Shown: positions 33,801 through 40,766 of the stretch, in pieces | How the letters are laid out: each line of letters opens with the position of its first letter | Position numbering within the stretch: position 1 is the first letter of the stretch | From: JAADHX01 sp964569385 | GTDB lineage: Bacteria > Actinomycetota > Acidimicrobiia > Acidimicrobiales > Poriferisodalaceae | DNA length: 54,356 nt | Direction: 5' to 3' | Assembly (NCBI GenBank): GCA_964569385.1 | Contig: CAZMUM010000036.1 | Coordinates: 1 to 54,356 of the forward strand | Translations under genes and position numbers: made by a program | Notes under the pieces: generated by a model | Database searches by the model: none | What the model was told of the DNA's origin: nothing | Seen by the model: the letters and a program-made list of their open reading frames with translations, nothing else

Positions 33801-34465
33801 GTGCCCCGCAGGACCGGATTGTTCGGATTCAGGCCTCGGCTCCGGTGCTGCTCGACGAGTTCGTCGTCGATCATCTTCCGGATCGTGTCGTCGGACACAC
33901 TTTCGATCTTCGCCATCTCGTGCGACGTCCGGAAGCCGTCGAAGAAGTGGACGAACGGCACTCTCGTGCGCAAGGTCGCCGCATGGGCCACGAGCGCCAG
34001 GTCCTGCGCTTCTTGCACCGACGACGAGGCCAACATAGCCATTCCGGTCTGGCGGACGGCCATCACATCACTGTGGTCACCGAAGATGCTCAACGCATGG
34101 GTCGCCACCGAACGCGACGCGACGTGGATGACTGCAGGTGTCAGTTCTCCGGCGATTTTGTACAGATTCGGGATCATCAACAACAGACCCTGCGATGCGG
34201 TGAATGTCGTAGTCAACGCCCCCGCCTGCAACGAACCATGAACCGCTCCGGCGGCCCCACCTTCGCTCTGCATCTCGATCACATCGGGAACCGCACCCCA
34301 CACGTTGCTCATGCCGGACTGCGACCAGGCATCGGCCAATTCTCCCATCGCTGACGCCGGGGTGATCGGATAGATCGCAATGACCTCGCTGACGCTATGC
34401 GCTACACGCGCTGCCGCCTCGTTCCCATCAACCGTGATCCATGACCCATCAGCACGAACCGGCAT
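30875..34465 (-). CDS. nifJ: Pyruvate:ferredoxin (flavodoxin) oxidoreductase
   Basis: PFOR converts pyruvate and CoA to acetyl-CoA and CO2, reducing ferredoxin or flavodoxin. It is a fused single chain of 1196 residues. The N-terminal transketolase-like domain has EVIAYPITPASAMGELAD (YPITPSS-type). The gamma domain follows. Two [4Fe-4S] motifs, CIDCGRCTLVC and CTGCGVCVTVC, lie near residues 690-770. The C-terminal ThDP domain has GACLGCGETPYLKLL, GCSSIFGANLP and GGDGWAYDIGFGGLDHV. The enzyme is oxygen-sensitive, which fits hypoxic use. The ATG at 34465 lies 68 bp from a DosR-like box. The promoter and first codons are duplicated at 35761-35894. It is translationally coupled to the DHOD-like gene. 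Confidence 0.96.
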   Translation of the reverse strand: MPVRADGSWITVDGNEAAARVAHSVSEVIAIYPITPASAMGELADAWSQSGMSNVWGAVPDVIEMQSEGGAAGAVHGSLQAGALTTTFTASQGLLLMIPNLYKIAGELTPAVIHVASRSVATHALSIFGDHSDVMAVRQTGMAMLASSSVQEAQDLALVAHAATLRTRVPFVHFFDGFRTSHEMAKIESVSDDTIRKMIDDELVEQHRSRGLNPNNPVLRGTAQNPDVFFQAREAANSFHLATPRAVQTEMDRLAALTGRSYRLFDYWGAPDAERVIVMMGSGVGAALEAVEREVASGAKVGVIGVRLYRPFDTAAFAAALPDSVRSIAVLDRTKEPGSVGEPLYADVVAALFEQRRESLPRVIGGRYGLSSKEFTPAMALSVLDEVDATRPLTHFTVGIVDDVTHTSLDVDESRWAEPDDVIRAVFYGLGSDGTVGANKNSVKIIGESTSLFAQGYFVYDSKKSGSMTVSHLRFGPDPIRSTYLIGEADFVACHHAGFLDRVDVLKTARRGATFLLNTHHGPETVWASLPVEVQHQIIDKDLALWVVDGGRVAADAGLGGHINTVLQSCFFHLTGIVPADEAVTAIKTAMSKSYRKRGQVVLDHNFAAVDQAVAALVRVETPSEILGDRHVQRPVPAEAPDFVQRVTSMMLAGQGDLLPVSALPVDGTFPMGTAQWEKRSLATDIPIWDADICIDCGRCTLVCPHAAIRMKVLAPEDLAEHPEGFRDKEWTGDRNSTAEQRLVIQVAPDDCTGCGVCVTVCPAKSKEVVKHRAINMEPKDDHLDVERLNFAHFLTLPEADRSTLDLLTIKGSQQAQPLFEFSGACLGCGETPYLKLLTQQFGDRITVANATGCSSIFGANLPTTPWATNTDGRGPAWANSLFEDNAEFGLGMRLALDHHESEARRLLEELASSVGAIAAEILEADQSTEAGIAKQRNRVKELRSRLDAVTDPDTAALVSRLRSLSDYLVRTGVWIVGGDGWAYDIGFGGLDHVLASGRDVNILVLDTEVYSNTGGQTSKATPRAAIAKFSSGGKTTAKKDLGMIAMSYGDVYVAQVAMGANMTQVIKAFGEAEAHPGPSLIIAYSPCIAHGYDLTDMMGHQKMAAESGYWPMYRYDPRREAAGEHALHLDSRKPKVSFRDFAMTEGRFAMLARSNPDVADQLFTAAQNDIDNRWHLYEQMVEIEHTATFGEVEDE

Positions 34466-34567
34466 AGCGCTCCTCCTCAGGGACGACGACCCACATTGCC
34501 CTCGATTTCAACCCCATATGGCGGTAAGGGGTAGGGGCCAAGGTCCCAACGCGCCGAGAGCGCGCCA
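34434..34567 (-). repeat. Direct repeat copy A: PFOR promoter and first codons
   Basis: This 134-bp segment matches 35761-35894 at 118 positions (88%) with no indels and in the same orientation. It carries the DosR-like box, the putative -10 and codons 1-10 of PFOR (MPVRADGSWI). Confidence 0.92.
34533..34547 (-). promoter_or_regulatory. DosR-like box for the PFOR operon
   Basis: Minus strand reads GGGACCTTGGCCCCT. TATGGG follows 14 bp later as a likely -10, then the PFOR start at 34465. Confidence 0.7.
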
Positions 34568-34679
34568 GCGGATTGATTCCTTCGCCCAACGCAACGGGAC
34601 CTCGGGCCCTGGTTAAGAGCAACAGCGGGTCCAACGATGAGAGAACAAGCAGCGACCGAGAGAGAAGCTGGCAACCATA

Positions 34680-35764
34680 TCTTTGATGTCTCGAACCCTT
34701 GCACCTGCGCCACTTACGAGCTTGCAGCAATATCTCGATGGTGGCGGCGGGCGCGGCCGTGCCGCGTCTCGGGACATGGGACCGGAGTCCGCGATCGTCG
34801 CTGTCGAGGAGTCCGGCCTGCGCGCCCGAGGAGGCACTGGGATCCCGTGCGGACCCAAGTGGCGTACCGTACGTGCCTCCGGCACCAGTGCCGCCGTCGA
34901 TGGTCATCAACGTTGCCGAAGGCGAGCCCGGCTCCTTCAAAGACCGAACCATCCTCTACCGGAATCCGTACAAGGTCCTCGAAGGAGCGCTCATCGCAGC
35001 GCACGCGGTGGGAGCGAATGAGGTGATCATCGCGATGAAGCGTATGCACGGGCGGGAGCGGCAACGAACCGCCGATGCCATCGATGAGCTTCGCGCTGTC
35101 GGGTGCCTCGACCAGGTCGACGTCCAGATCTTCGAAGGACCCAATGAATACCTCTCCGGCGAGGCGTGCACGAAATTGTCGATCGAGTTGCCGGTATCGG
35201 CTCAGTAACGGCGTCGGCGGCGCACGTGGAACTCGCTGGTCCCGGCAGCGACAGCGTCGGTCTGCATGGTGACTGGCGCAACCCAACGCCATGGCGTCGG
35301 CGAGGCCCCTATGGGTACCCCCTTGCGAGAGGTGATCGAGCTCATCGGAGGTGGACCTAACGGCAACCGTGCCATCAAGGCCGTGATCGGCGGCGCGGCG
35401 ACACCGCTGATCACCGCCGACCAGCTCGATGCGCCAGTCAGCAACGAGGGGATGAAGGCGATTGGCGCGGCTGGGCTGTGGTGGGTTCATCGTTTTCGAC
35501 GACCGCAGCGACATGGCTGCCGTCGCCGAAGGTGTGGCCCGCTTCCTGGCGATCGAGTCGTGCGGACTGTGTACTGCAGGCAAGGAAGACGGACTGGCAC
35601 TCACCGAACTGTTCGGACGCATTCGTCGCTCCCAAGCCACACACCTTGATCGCGCCGCCATCGACGACCATTTGCGCACGGTCGACAACGGCGCCCGATG
35701 CAACCTCGCGACCCAGCATCAACTCGTCCTCCGGAGCATTCTTGACCTGTTCGGCGAACGGTGA
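34680..35764 (+). pseudogene. Frameshifted NuoF-like NADH-binding Fe-S subunit
   Basis: Read across three frames this is a NuoF/HoxF-type 51-kDa subunit. Segments in order: SLQQYLDGGGGRG; GLRARGGTGIPCGPKW (FMN/NADH loop); VINVAEGEPGSFKDRTILYR; VLEGALIAAHAVGANEVII; TPLREVIELIGGGPNGN; PLITADQLDAPVSNEGMKA; GGFIVFDDRSDMAAVAEGVA; ESCGLCTAGKEDGLAL; GARCNLATQHQLVL. At least three frameshifts (near 34880, 35210-35300 and 35460) and loss of the third cluster Cys (CxxC-T-A-G instead of CxxC-xx-C) make it non-functional. It ends exactly where repeat copy B begins. It may once have linked PFOR-reduced ferredoxin to NADH. Confidence 0.82.
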
Positions 35765-35894
35765 TCCATGACCCATCAGCACGAACCGGCACAGTGCTCC
35801 CCCTCAGGGACGACGACCCACATTGCCCTCGATTTCAACGTCATATGGTGGCAACGAGTAGGGGCCAGGGTCCCGAGGTGCTAGGAGCGCGCCA
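35761..35894 (-). repeat. Direct repeat copy B: orphan PFOR promoter and start
   Basis: This copy keeps the ribosome-site region and ten PFOR codons (start changed to GTG at 35792), then breaks into unrelated sequence antisense to the NuoF remnant. The resulting frame (35601-35792) is not a real protein. Its box at 35860 is intact. Confidence 0.9.
35860..35874 (-). promoter_or_regulatory. DosR-like box in the orphan promoter copy
   Basis: Minus strand reads GGGACCCTGGCCCCT, with TATGAC 14 bp later. It now faces only the broken PFOR start and the antisense strand of the NuoF remnant. Confidence 0.6.
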
Positions 35895-35980
35895 AGGGTG
35901 TGTAGGACTTGACGAGGCCGATCCCGAATCTAGCAGTGGCTGAGGGTTACGCTCCCAGCCACTGCTATGAGATTCTTTGG

Positions 35981-36553
35981 TTACTTCAGGATTGGGTACC
36001 GCTCGACGAGTTCGGTCTCGGACCAACGTTTGCCGAGTCCCCAGGTGTCGCCGGCGTTCGCAAGGGCCAGCCCGGCGAGCACAACGGCGTAGATGAGATG
36101 GTCGTCCATGAACGGGTTGTTCGTGGGCCAGATCGCCGAAGCCGCCCACATCAACAGGAGTAACGTCCCGCCCGTGACGGCGGCGATCCGAATGCCGACA
36201 CCAAGGATCAGAGCGACGCCGATGCCCAACAGTCCGACCATAAACAGCCAGTCAGCCCATGCTGCTCCGGCGAAGGATTCAAACAACCCAGCGAAGGGGC
36301 CCTTGGTGGCAAACGTGAGGAAGCCATTGGTTGGTGAGCCTCCGCTGATCCAGGCGGCGTCTCCGAAGAAGTCGATCGCCCCGTTCTCGGATCGACCTGT
36401 TGCGAACCCGAGCGCGAATGTCTTGTCCAGGAACGCCCACAGGAACGTCCAGCCGATGGCGATTCGTACCACTGCCCACACTTTTTGAGCTGTGGGATAG
36501 TGATGTGTGAGGACGACGGTGTCGCCCTGCTTGGTTGCGGTGAGTACTGACAT
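35981..36553 (-). CDS. DoxX-family membrane protein
   Basis: This 190-residue protein has four hydrophobic segments: VVRIAIGWTFLWAFLDKTF, WLFMVGLLGIGVALILGVG, AAVTGGTLLLLMWAASA and YAVVLAGLALANAG. This is the DoxX/DoxD layout, and GWTFLWAFLDKTFALGF is a typical first helix. DoxX proteins are linked to quinone or thiol redox chemistry in membranes, but the activity here is unproven. The ATG at 36553 is set by AAGGAGAAGG; the longer frame (MSVFTIQRRR) has no such site. A DosR-like box lies 62 bp upstream of the ATG. Confidence 0.82.
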   Translation of the reverse strand: MSVLTATKQGDTVVLTHHYPTAQKVWAVVRIAIGWTFLWAFLDKTFALGFATGRSENGAIDFFGDAAWISGGSPTNGFLTFATKGPFAGLFESFAGAAWADWLFMVGLLGIGVALILGVGIRIAAVTGGTLLLLMWAASAIWPTNNPFMDDHLIYAVVLAGLALANAGDTWGLGKRWSETELVERYPILK

Positions 36554-36614
36554 GTTCCTTCTCCTTTGGATAGTGAATACACTCACATGGTCTCGGAATG
36601 GGGTGTGTGCCAGT

Positions 36615-36629
36615 AGGGCCCAAGGTCAC
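36615..36629 (-). promoter_or_regulatory. DosR-like box for the DoxX gene
   Basis: Minus strand reads GTGACCTTGGGCCCT, two mismatches to the consensus, 62 bp from the DoxX ATG. Confidence 0.62.
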
Positions 36630-36720
36630 GTCGCCGCGACCAGCGCCCTGGTTGCGCTCCACCAGCGCCGTCACTTCCTGCCCGGCGTCGACGGTGGCGG
36701 GCATGCGCTTGGCCCGGGCC

Positions 36721-36735
36721 GGGACCTCCGACCCT
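36721..36735 (+). promoter_or_regulatory. DosR-like box for the pyridoxamine-oxidase-fold gene
   Basis: GGGACCTCCGACCCT, two mismatches to the consensus, 35 bp upstream of the ATG at 36770. With the box at 36615 it makes this intergenic region another divergent promoter pair. Confidence 0.64.
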
Positions 36736-36769
36736 ACTGTCGGACAGAGGATTCCATGATGCTCACACC

Positions 36770-37186
36770 ATGGCCGACCACGAAATAGCGACCCTTGAAG
36801 AGATCGACGCCGGCGATTGCTGGGATCTGCTGCGCGCCCGAGGAGTCGGCCGTCTTGGCATCTGCTACGGCGTCGCGCCGGATATCTTCCCCGTTAACTA
36901 TGTCGTCGACGGTCAGACGATCGTGTTCCGGACCGAGCCCGGTACCAAGCTCGCCGGTGCGACGCTGATGCCAGCCGTTGCGTTCGAGGTCGACGATGTT
37001 GACGAGGCCAACCGCGTAGCGTGGAGTGTTGTCGCACATGGTCGCGCGGTTGAGCTTGAGACGCTGGGCGAACTGATGGAGGCCGAAGCGCTACCGCTGG
37101 AGCCCTGGGCACCGGGGGCGAAACGCCATTGGGTGCGGATCGAGGTCACCAATCTCACCGGGCGACGGATCGTGAAACAGGGCTAG
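36770..37186 (+). CDS. Pyridoxamine 5'-phosphate oxidase-fold flavoprotein
   Basis: This 138-residue split-beta-barrel protein contains WDLLRARGVGRLGICYGVAP and IFPVNYVVDGQTIVFRTEPG, the usual FMN/F420-type flavin-binding core, then the strand SVVAHGRAVELE. Similar small PNPOx-like proteins (for example Rv3129) belong to the mycobacterial DosR regulon. Its reaction is unknown; relatives reduce or bind flavins, heme or F420. No strong ribosome site is visible, and the short distance between box and ATG suggests a short leader. It lies directly before the response regulator gene on the same strand, with 237 bp between. Confidence 0.85.
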   Translation: MADHEIATLEEIDAGDCWDLLRARGVGRLGICYGVAPDIFPVNYVVDGQTIVFRTEPGTKLAGATLMPAVAFEVDDVDEANRVAWSVVAHGRAVELETLGELMEAEALPLEPWAPGAKRHWVRIEVTNLTGRRIVKQG

Positions 37187-37423
37187 GCGCAAACCCCCCA
37201 ACCTGCCCGGAGCGCATTTGGGCTTCCCGGCGTTCGCGACCGGAACGGCCATGAGTTTCGTTCCATGCGGTCGGGGTCGGCTCCGGCGGTGTGTGTGTCG
37301 ATATGGAGCCTTGGGGGTCGCCGCAGGCGAGTCGGTCCCGTGTGATGCGGCATTGCCGGTGGGCTCGCTATGGTTGGGCGCGATGTTGGCGTCGCGGAGA
37401 GCGGCGACTGGGGGAAGGACTCA

Positions 37424-38071
37424 ATGGTGATTGCAGTGTTCCTGCTGGACGACCATGAGATGATCCGTCGAGGTGTCGCCGAGGTGATCGAGCAGCAGGC
37501 GGATATGACCGTAGTCGGCGAGGCCAACTCGGCTTCTAGTGCGCTCCACGCGGTGGCCCGAGCAGCGCCGCGGGTGGCTGTGCTTGATATCAGCCTTGGC
37601 GACGGGAGCGGACTTGACGTTTGCCGAGAGATTACCGAACGGCACCCCGAGGTGGCGTGTCTGATGTTGACGTCGGTGATCGACGATCGTGCGCTGATCG
37701 AGGCCGAAGCGGCTGGCGCTGCTGGTTTCTGCCTCAAGACAATCGGGTCAAACAATCTCATCGAGGCGATACGTAAGGTGGCGACCGGCGCACGCTTGCT
37801 TGATGCTGTTGAGGTCCGGATGGCGAGGCGGCGTCTGGAAGAACGTGGCGACGGACTTATTGAGACGCTCACGCCGCAGGAACGAAACATTTTCGATCTC
37901 ATTGGTAAGGGCTTGAGCAATCGCCAGATCGCCGACGAGATGTTCCTGGCGGAGAAGACTGTCAAGAACTACGTGTCGAACCTGTTCGTGAAACTCGGGA
38001 TCACGCGGCGAACTGAGGCTGCCGCGCTCGCGGCTCGTAGGGAAGAGCGCGAATCGAGTTGGCGCACTTAA
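37424..38071 (+). CDS. dosR: DosR/DevR-like NarL-family response regulator
   Basis: This 215-residue regulator has a receiver domain with FLLDDHEMIRRGV at the N-terminus, phospho-acceptor Asp55 (AVLDISLGDGSG), Thr83 and Lys105. The LuxR-type DNA-binding domain carries NRQIADEMFLAEKTVKNYVS, virtually the same as Mtb DosR in this helix. Lys178, Lys181 and Asn182 match the DosR residues (K179, K182, N183) known to contact the GGGACT half-site. I took the ATG at 37424 (MVIAVFLLDD) with GGAAGG upstream. It is the best candidate to bind the boxes in this window. It is convergent with the kinase gene rather than in tandem with it. Confidence 0.93.
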   Translation: MVIAVFLLDDHEMIRRGVAEVIEQQADMTVVGEANSASSALHAVARAAPRVAVLDISLGDGSGLDVCREITERHPEVACLMLTSVIDDRALIEAEAAGAAGFCLKTIGSNNLIEAIRKVATGARLLDAVEVRMARRRLEERGDGLIETLTPQERNIFDLIGKGLSNRQIADEMFLAEKTVKNYVSNLFVKLGITRRTEAAALAARREERESSWRT

Positions 38072-38106
38072 GCGAGCAGAGAGCGGAGCGTGTTCGACAG
38101 GTCTGG

Positions 38107-39900
38107 TCAGATGGGGGCGGTCCAGTTGAGGGTGGTTCCGCCTTGCGATCCTGGGTTGATGGTGAGGGTGCCGTCGACTTGTTGGGCTCGTGTTTGGAGA
38201 TTGTCGAGGCCGTTGCCGCGAGGCGCTGAGGGGTCTACTCCAACACCGTCATCTGTCACGGTGAGCGTCACTAACTCGGGGCCGACACGCAGCGCCACCT
38301 CGACATTGGCGGCTTGGGCGTGTCGCGCGACGTTGGAGAGCGCTTCGGTGAGTGTCGGCAGGAGCTGCTCGACTACGCCCGCCGGGATCAGTTCTGGATT
38401 GCCGTCGATGCTGAGCGATGGCCTCGCCGGCAACTGTAGGGCGGCTTGGTCGATGATTTTGTCGACCTTCGCGGTTGTGGACTGATTTGTTGGAGTGCTG
38501 ATTTCGAAGATGGCGGAGCGGAGCTCGGCGATGGTGCGATCCATCTGTGCAACGGTGTCGGCCACCCGCTGCGCGGCGCGCTTGTCTTGGACTTGGGAGT
38601 GGATTGCCTGGAGGCCAATACCGGCGGCAAAGAGACGTTGAATGACAACGTCGTGAAGATCTCGGGCGAGTCGTTCTCGGTCCTCGAGCAGTCGCAGAGC
38701 GGTTTCGTTGTTGCGAATCGCTGTTTCGGCTTCGACGCGGTCGGTGATGTTGCGGACGAGTGCGACGAACATGCGGGGTTGGCCTGGTGCGTGTGGGGGC
38801 GGGTACTCCAGGATGATCTCGACGGGTATGTCGGTGCCGTTCTTTCGGCGGTGGGTCGTATCAAAGGTAACGGAGTCAGTCTGTCCGTCCAGGAGCGGCT
38901 CCAGCAGCTGGCCGAGACTGGCCTCACTGAGGTCTGGCGCGATGTGCAGTGGTGACATTGTTAGGAGTTCCTCGCGGGTGTAGCCGAGCTGGGATTCGGC
39001 GCCCCTGTTCACATACTGGAACTCGAGGGTGTCGGCGGTGAACATGAAGACGCCTTCATGGGCTGCATCGATGGTGTGTAGCACGGCATGGCTATAAGCC
39101 TGTGCCGCCGTCTTGTCAGTTACGTCACGCACGGTTGCAACGACACGCAGGCCGCGAGTGGTAGTCACCGGGCTTAGGGAGACTTCGACAGGGAACTCAG
39201 TGCCGTTTTGGCGGCGACCGTAGAGGTCGAGGTCGGTTCCCATTGCCCGGGCCTTTGGCTTGGCCCGGTACCGGGTGCGGTGCGCTGTGTGGATCTGGCG
39301 GTTCCGCTCGGGAATTAGAACCTCGATGGTGAGGCCCAGCAGGTTGGCGCGGTCGTAGCCGAACAGTTTCTCGATCTGGGAGTTAACCAGGGCGATAACG
39401 CCGTTCTCGTCGGCGAGGATCATGCCATCGGGCGACGATTCGACCATCGCCCACGCCTCTCCCTCGTCGATGTCGCTGAGCGGTTCGACATTCGGTCGGG
39501 CTAGGTCGTGGCCGCGGGGATCGGTGAGTGTCAGCGTCACGCCGAAGGGCTCGCCGGCCTCGTTGATGCGGGCCGAGACCGTTATGTCACACCACCGATC
39601 GTGGTCCGGCGGCCGCCACGAAACGTCGACGACTGCTGTGGCATCAAGATTTCCGGCGAGCGCAGCACGAATGGCGGCGGCCGTTGTTGGATGACCAACG
39701 TCGAGCCGGTCGCAGGTATCGAGGAAGCGGGCGCCGACTGAATAGCTGGCGTCGAGATTTCTGTCACTATCTGCGCTGAACAGTCTCCAGCGGTCATTCA
39801 CATCCACGATCACCGAATCGTGGTCCAGGACTGCGACACCGATCTCGGACGTTCGAAGGCCGACTAAAGCAGCTGCATTGGTGAGATCGAGTTCATCCAT
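38107..39900 (-). CDS. PAS-domain sensor histidine kinase (DosS/DosT-like transmitter)
   Basis: This 597-residue soluble kinase has no membrane helix. It has an N-terminal PAS-like region (about 15-125) and PAS domains at about 140-260 (MVESSPDGMILADENGVIAL to VVATVRDVTDK) and 265-390 (YVNRGAESQLGYTREEL to VALVRNITDR). HisKA_3 has His416 in RLARDLHDVVIQRLFAAGIG, very like DosS/DosT. A HATPase domain follows (EALSNVARHA; TDDGVGV; GNGLDNLQTRA). The GAF heme domains of DosS/DosT are absent. In PAS-2, IPERNRQIHTAH puts a His where FixL has its heme ligand. The ATG at 39900 was chosen as the start. It probably phosphorylates the regulator at 37424. Confidence 0.92.
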   Translation of the reverse strand: MDELDLTNAAALVGLRTSEIGVAVLDHDSVIVDVNDRWRLFSADSDRNLDASYSVGARFLDTCDRLDVGHPTTAAAIRAALAGNLDATAVVDVSWRPPDHDRWCDITVSARINEAGEPFGVTLTLTDPRGHDLARPNVEPLSDIDEGEAWAMVESSPDGMILADENGVIALVNSQIEKLFGYDRANLLGLTIEVLIPERNRQIHTAHRTRYRAKPKARAMGTDLDLYGRRQNGTEFPVEVSLSPVTTTRGLRVVATVRDVTDKTAAQAYSHAVLHTIDAAHEGVFMFTADTLEFQYVNRGAESQLGYTREELLTMSPLHIAPDLSEASLGQLLEPLLDGQTDSVTFDTTHRRKNGTDIPVEIILEYPPPHAPGQPRMFVALVRNITDRVEAETAIRNNETALRLLEDRERLARDLHDVVIQRLFAAGIGLQAIHSQVQDKRAAQRVADTVAQMDRTIAELRSAIFEISTPTNQSTTAKVDKIIDQAALQLPARPSLSIDGNPELIPAGVVEQLLPTLTEALSNVARHAQAANVEVALRVGPELVTLTVTDDGVGVDPSAPRGNGLDNLQTRAQQVDGTLTINPGSQGGTTLNWTAPI

Positions 39901-39984
39901 GAAGCACTTTCCGCCACCCACGCGGTGTAGAGCGCCCACTCTGGCACACAGCCCTCGCGATAGCTACCTCGAGGCTTGCGAAGT

Positions 39985-39999
39985 GCGGGCCAAAGCCCC
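39985..39999 (-). promoter_or_regulatory. Weak DosR-like box upstream of the kinase gene
   Basis: Minus strand reads GGGGCTTTGGCCCGC, which keeps the palindromic shape but differs at several positions. It is 85 bp from the kinase ATG. Autoregulation is possible. Confidence 0.35.
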
Positions 40000-40694
40000 T
40001 GGCTACGGTCACCTGTCGAATATTTCGAAGGTTCTGATACTCACCCGCTGGTCGCCTCATGAAGCTGATCGTGCTGGCATTCAACTGACTCCCGGCATTC
40101 CCACTCATGCAGGGCGATCTACCAAGCGTGGCGGTGGAGGCGCACCTCCGGCGGCGCTGCAACTACTGAGCGGGCCGCATGAGCGCGGGCTCGATGTGGT
40201 CGAAGTTGCGCAGCTTCAGCCTCGACCGAAGAGCTCGCTCAACATCGAGCGCTCGTAGGAGGCACGATGCCACCAGGTTGTGATCCCAGGAGCTGGCACC
40301 CGCTCGTACCATGGCAGCGGTCTTTGCTCGTGGAGGGGGCGGCGGTCTCAGGCTGGGTCGGTGCTGTCGTCTCCTGCATGTGAGAGGCCGCGACGCCATC
40401 GAGTGGGCCGGGACGGCCACCAACTTGGGGGATGACTCCAGGGAACCACGCCATGTTGACGCGCCACTAGGGTCAAACGTCATCTCGAGGCCCACCTTCT
40501 TGTTGTCGCTGATGTGGCCGACGGCGAGCCGATCGAGCTGGCGCTGGTTTTCGACCACTAACTCATCCGGATCCTGCCATCTCCGGCTCTGCCTCGCGAT
40601 GCCCGACGCCGATAGCTGCGAGCCGAGGCGTTCTCGTTTCAACCCCTCGGCCAGCGGCACACATCACCATCCATCGGCCCGCGGTTGTGAACAC
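40000..40694. other. Stretch with only doubtful open frames
   Basis: The longest frame (40163-40660, minus) is Arg/Pro-rich and unrecognised. A short natural-looking plus-strand piece (RHLEAHLLVVADVADGEPIE, near 40480-40540) may be a remnant of a lost gene, but stops interrupt it on both sides. Confidence 0.4.
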
Positions 40695-40709
40695 GTGACC
40701 TCTGGCCCT
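40695..40709 (+). promoter_or_regulatory. DosR-like box for the third universal stress gene
   Basis: GTGACCTCTGGCCCT keeps the outer half-sites with three mismatches to the consensus, 58 bp upstream of the USP ATG at 40767. Confidence 0.55.
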
Positions 40710-40766
40710 AGCAGACCGGCTCGGGTCAGGTGACCTTGTAGGTGTGTCTCCCAAGGAGGACCTGTG

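Noticed and set aside
35601..35792. Minus-strand frame beginning with the PFOR N-terminus
   Set aside because: Only the first ten residues match PFOR; the rest is antisense of the NuoF remnant. Treated as part of repeat copy B.
40163..40660. Minus-strand frame of 165 residues
   Set aside because: No ribosome site, Arg/Pro-rich, no recognisable motif. Left as an unassigned stretch.
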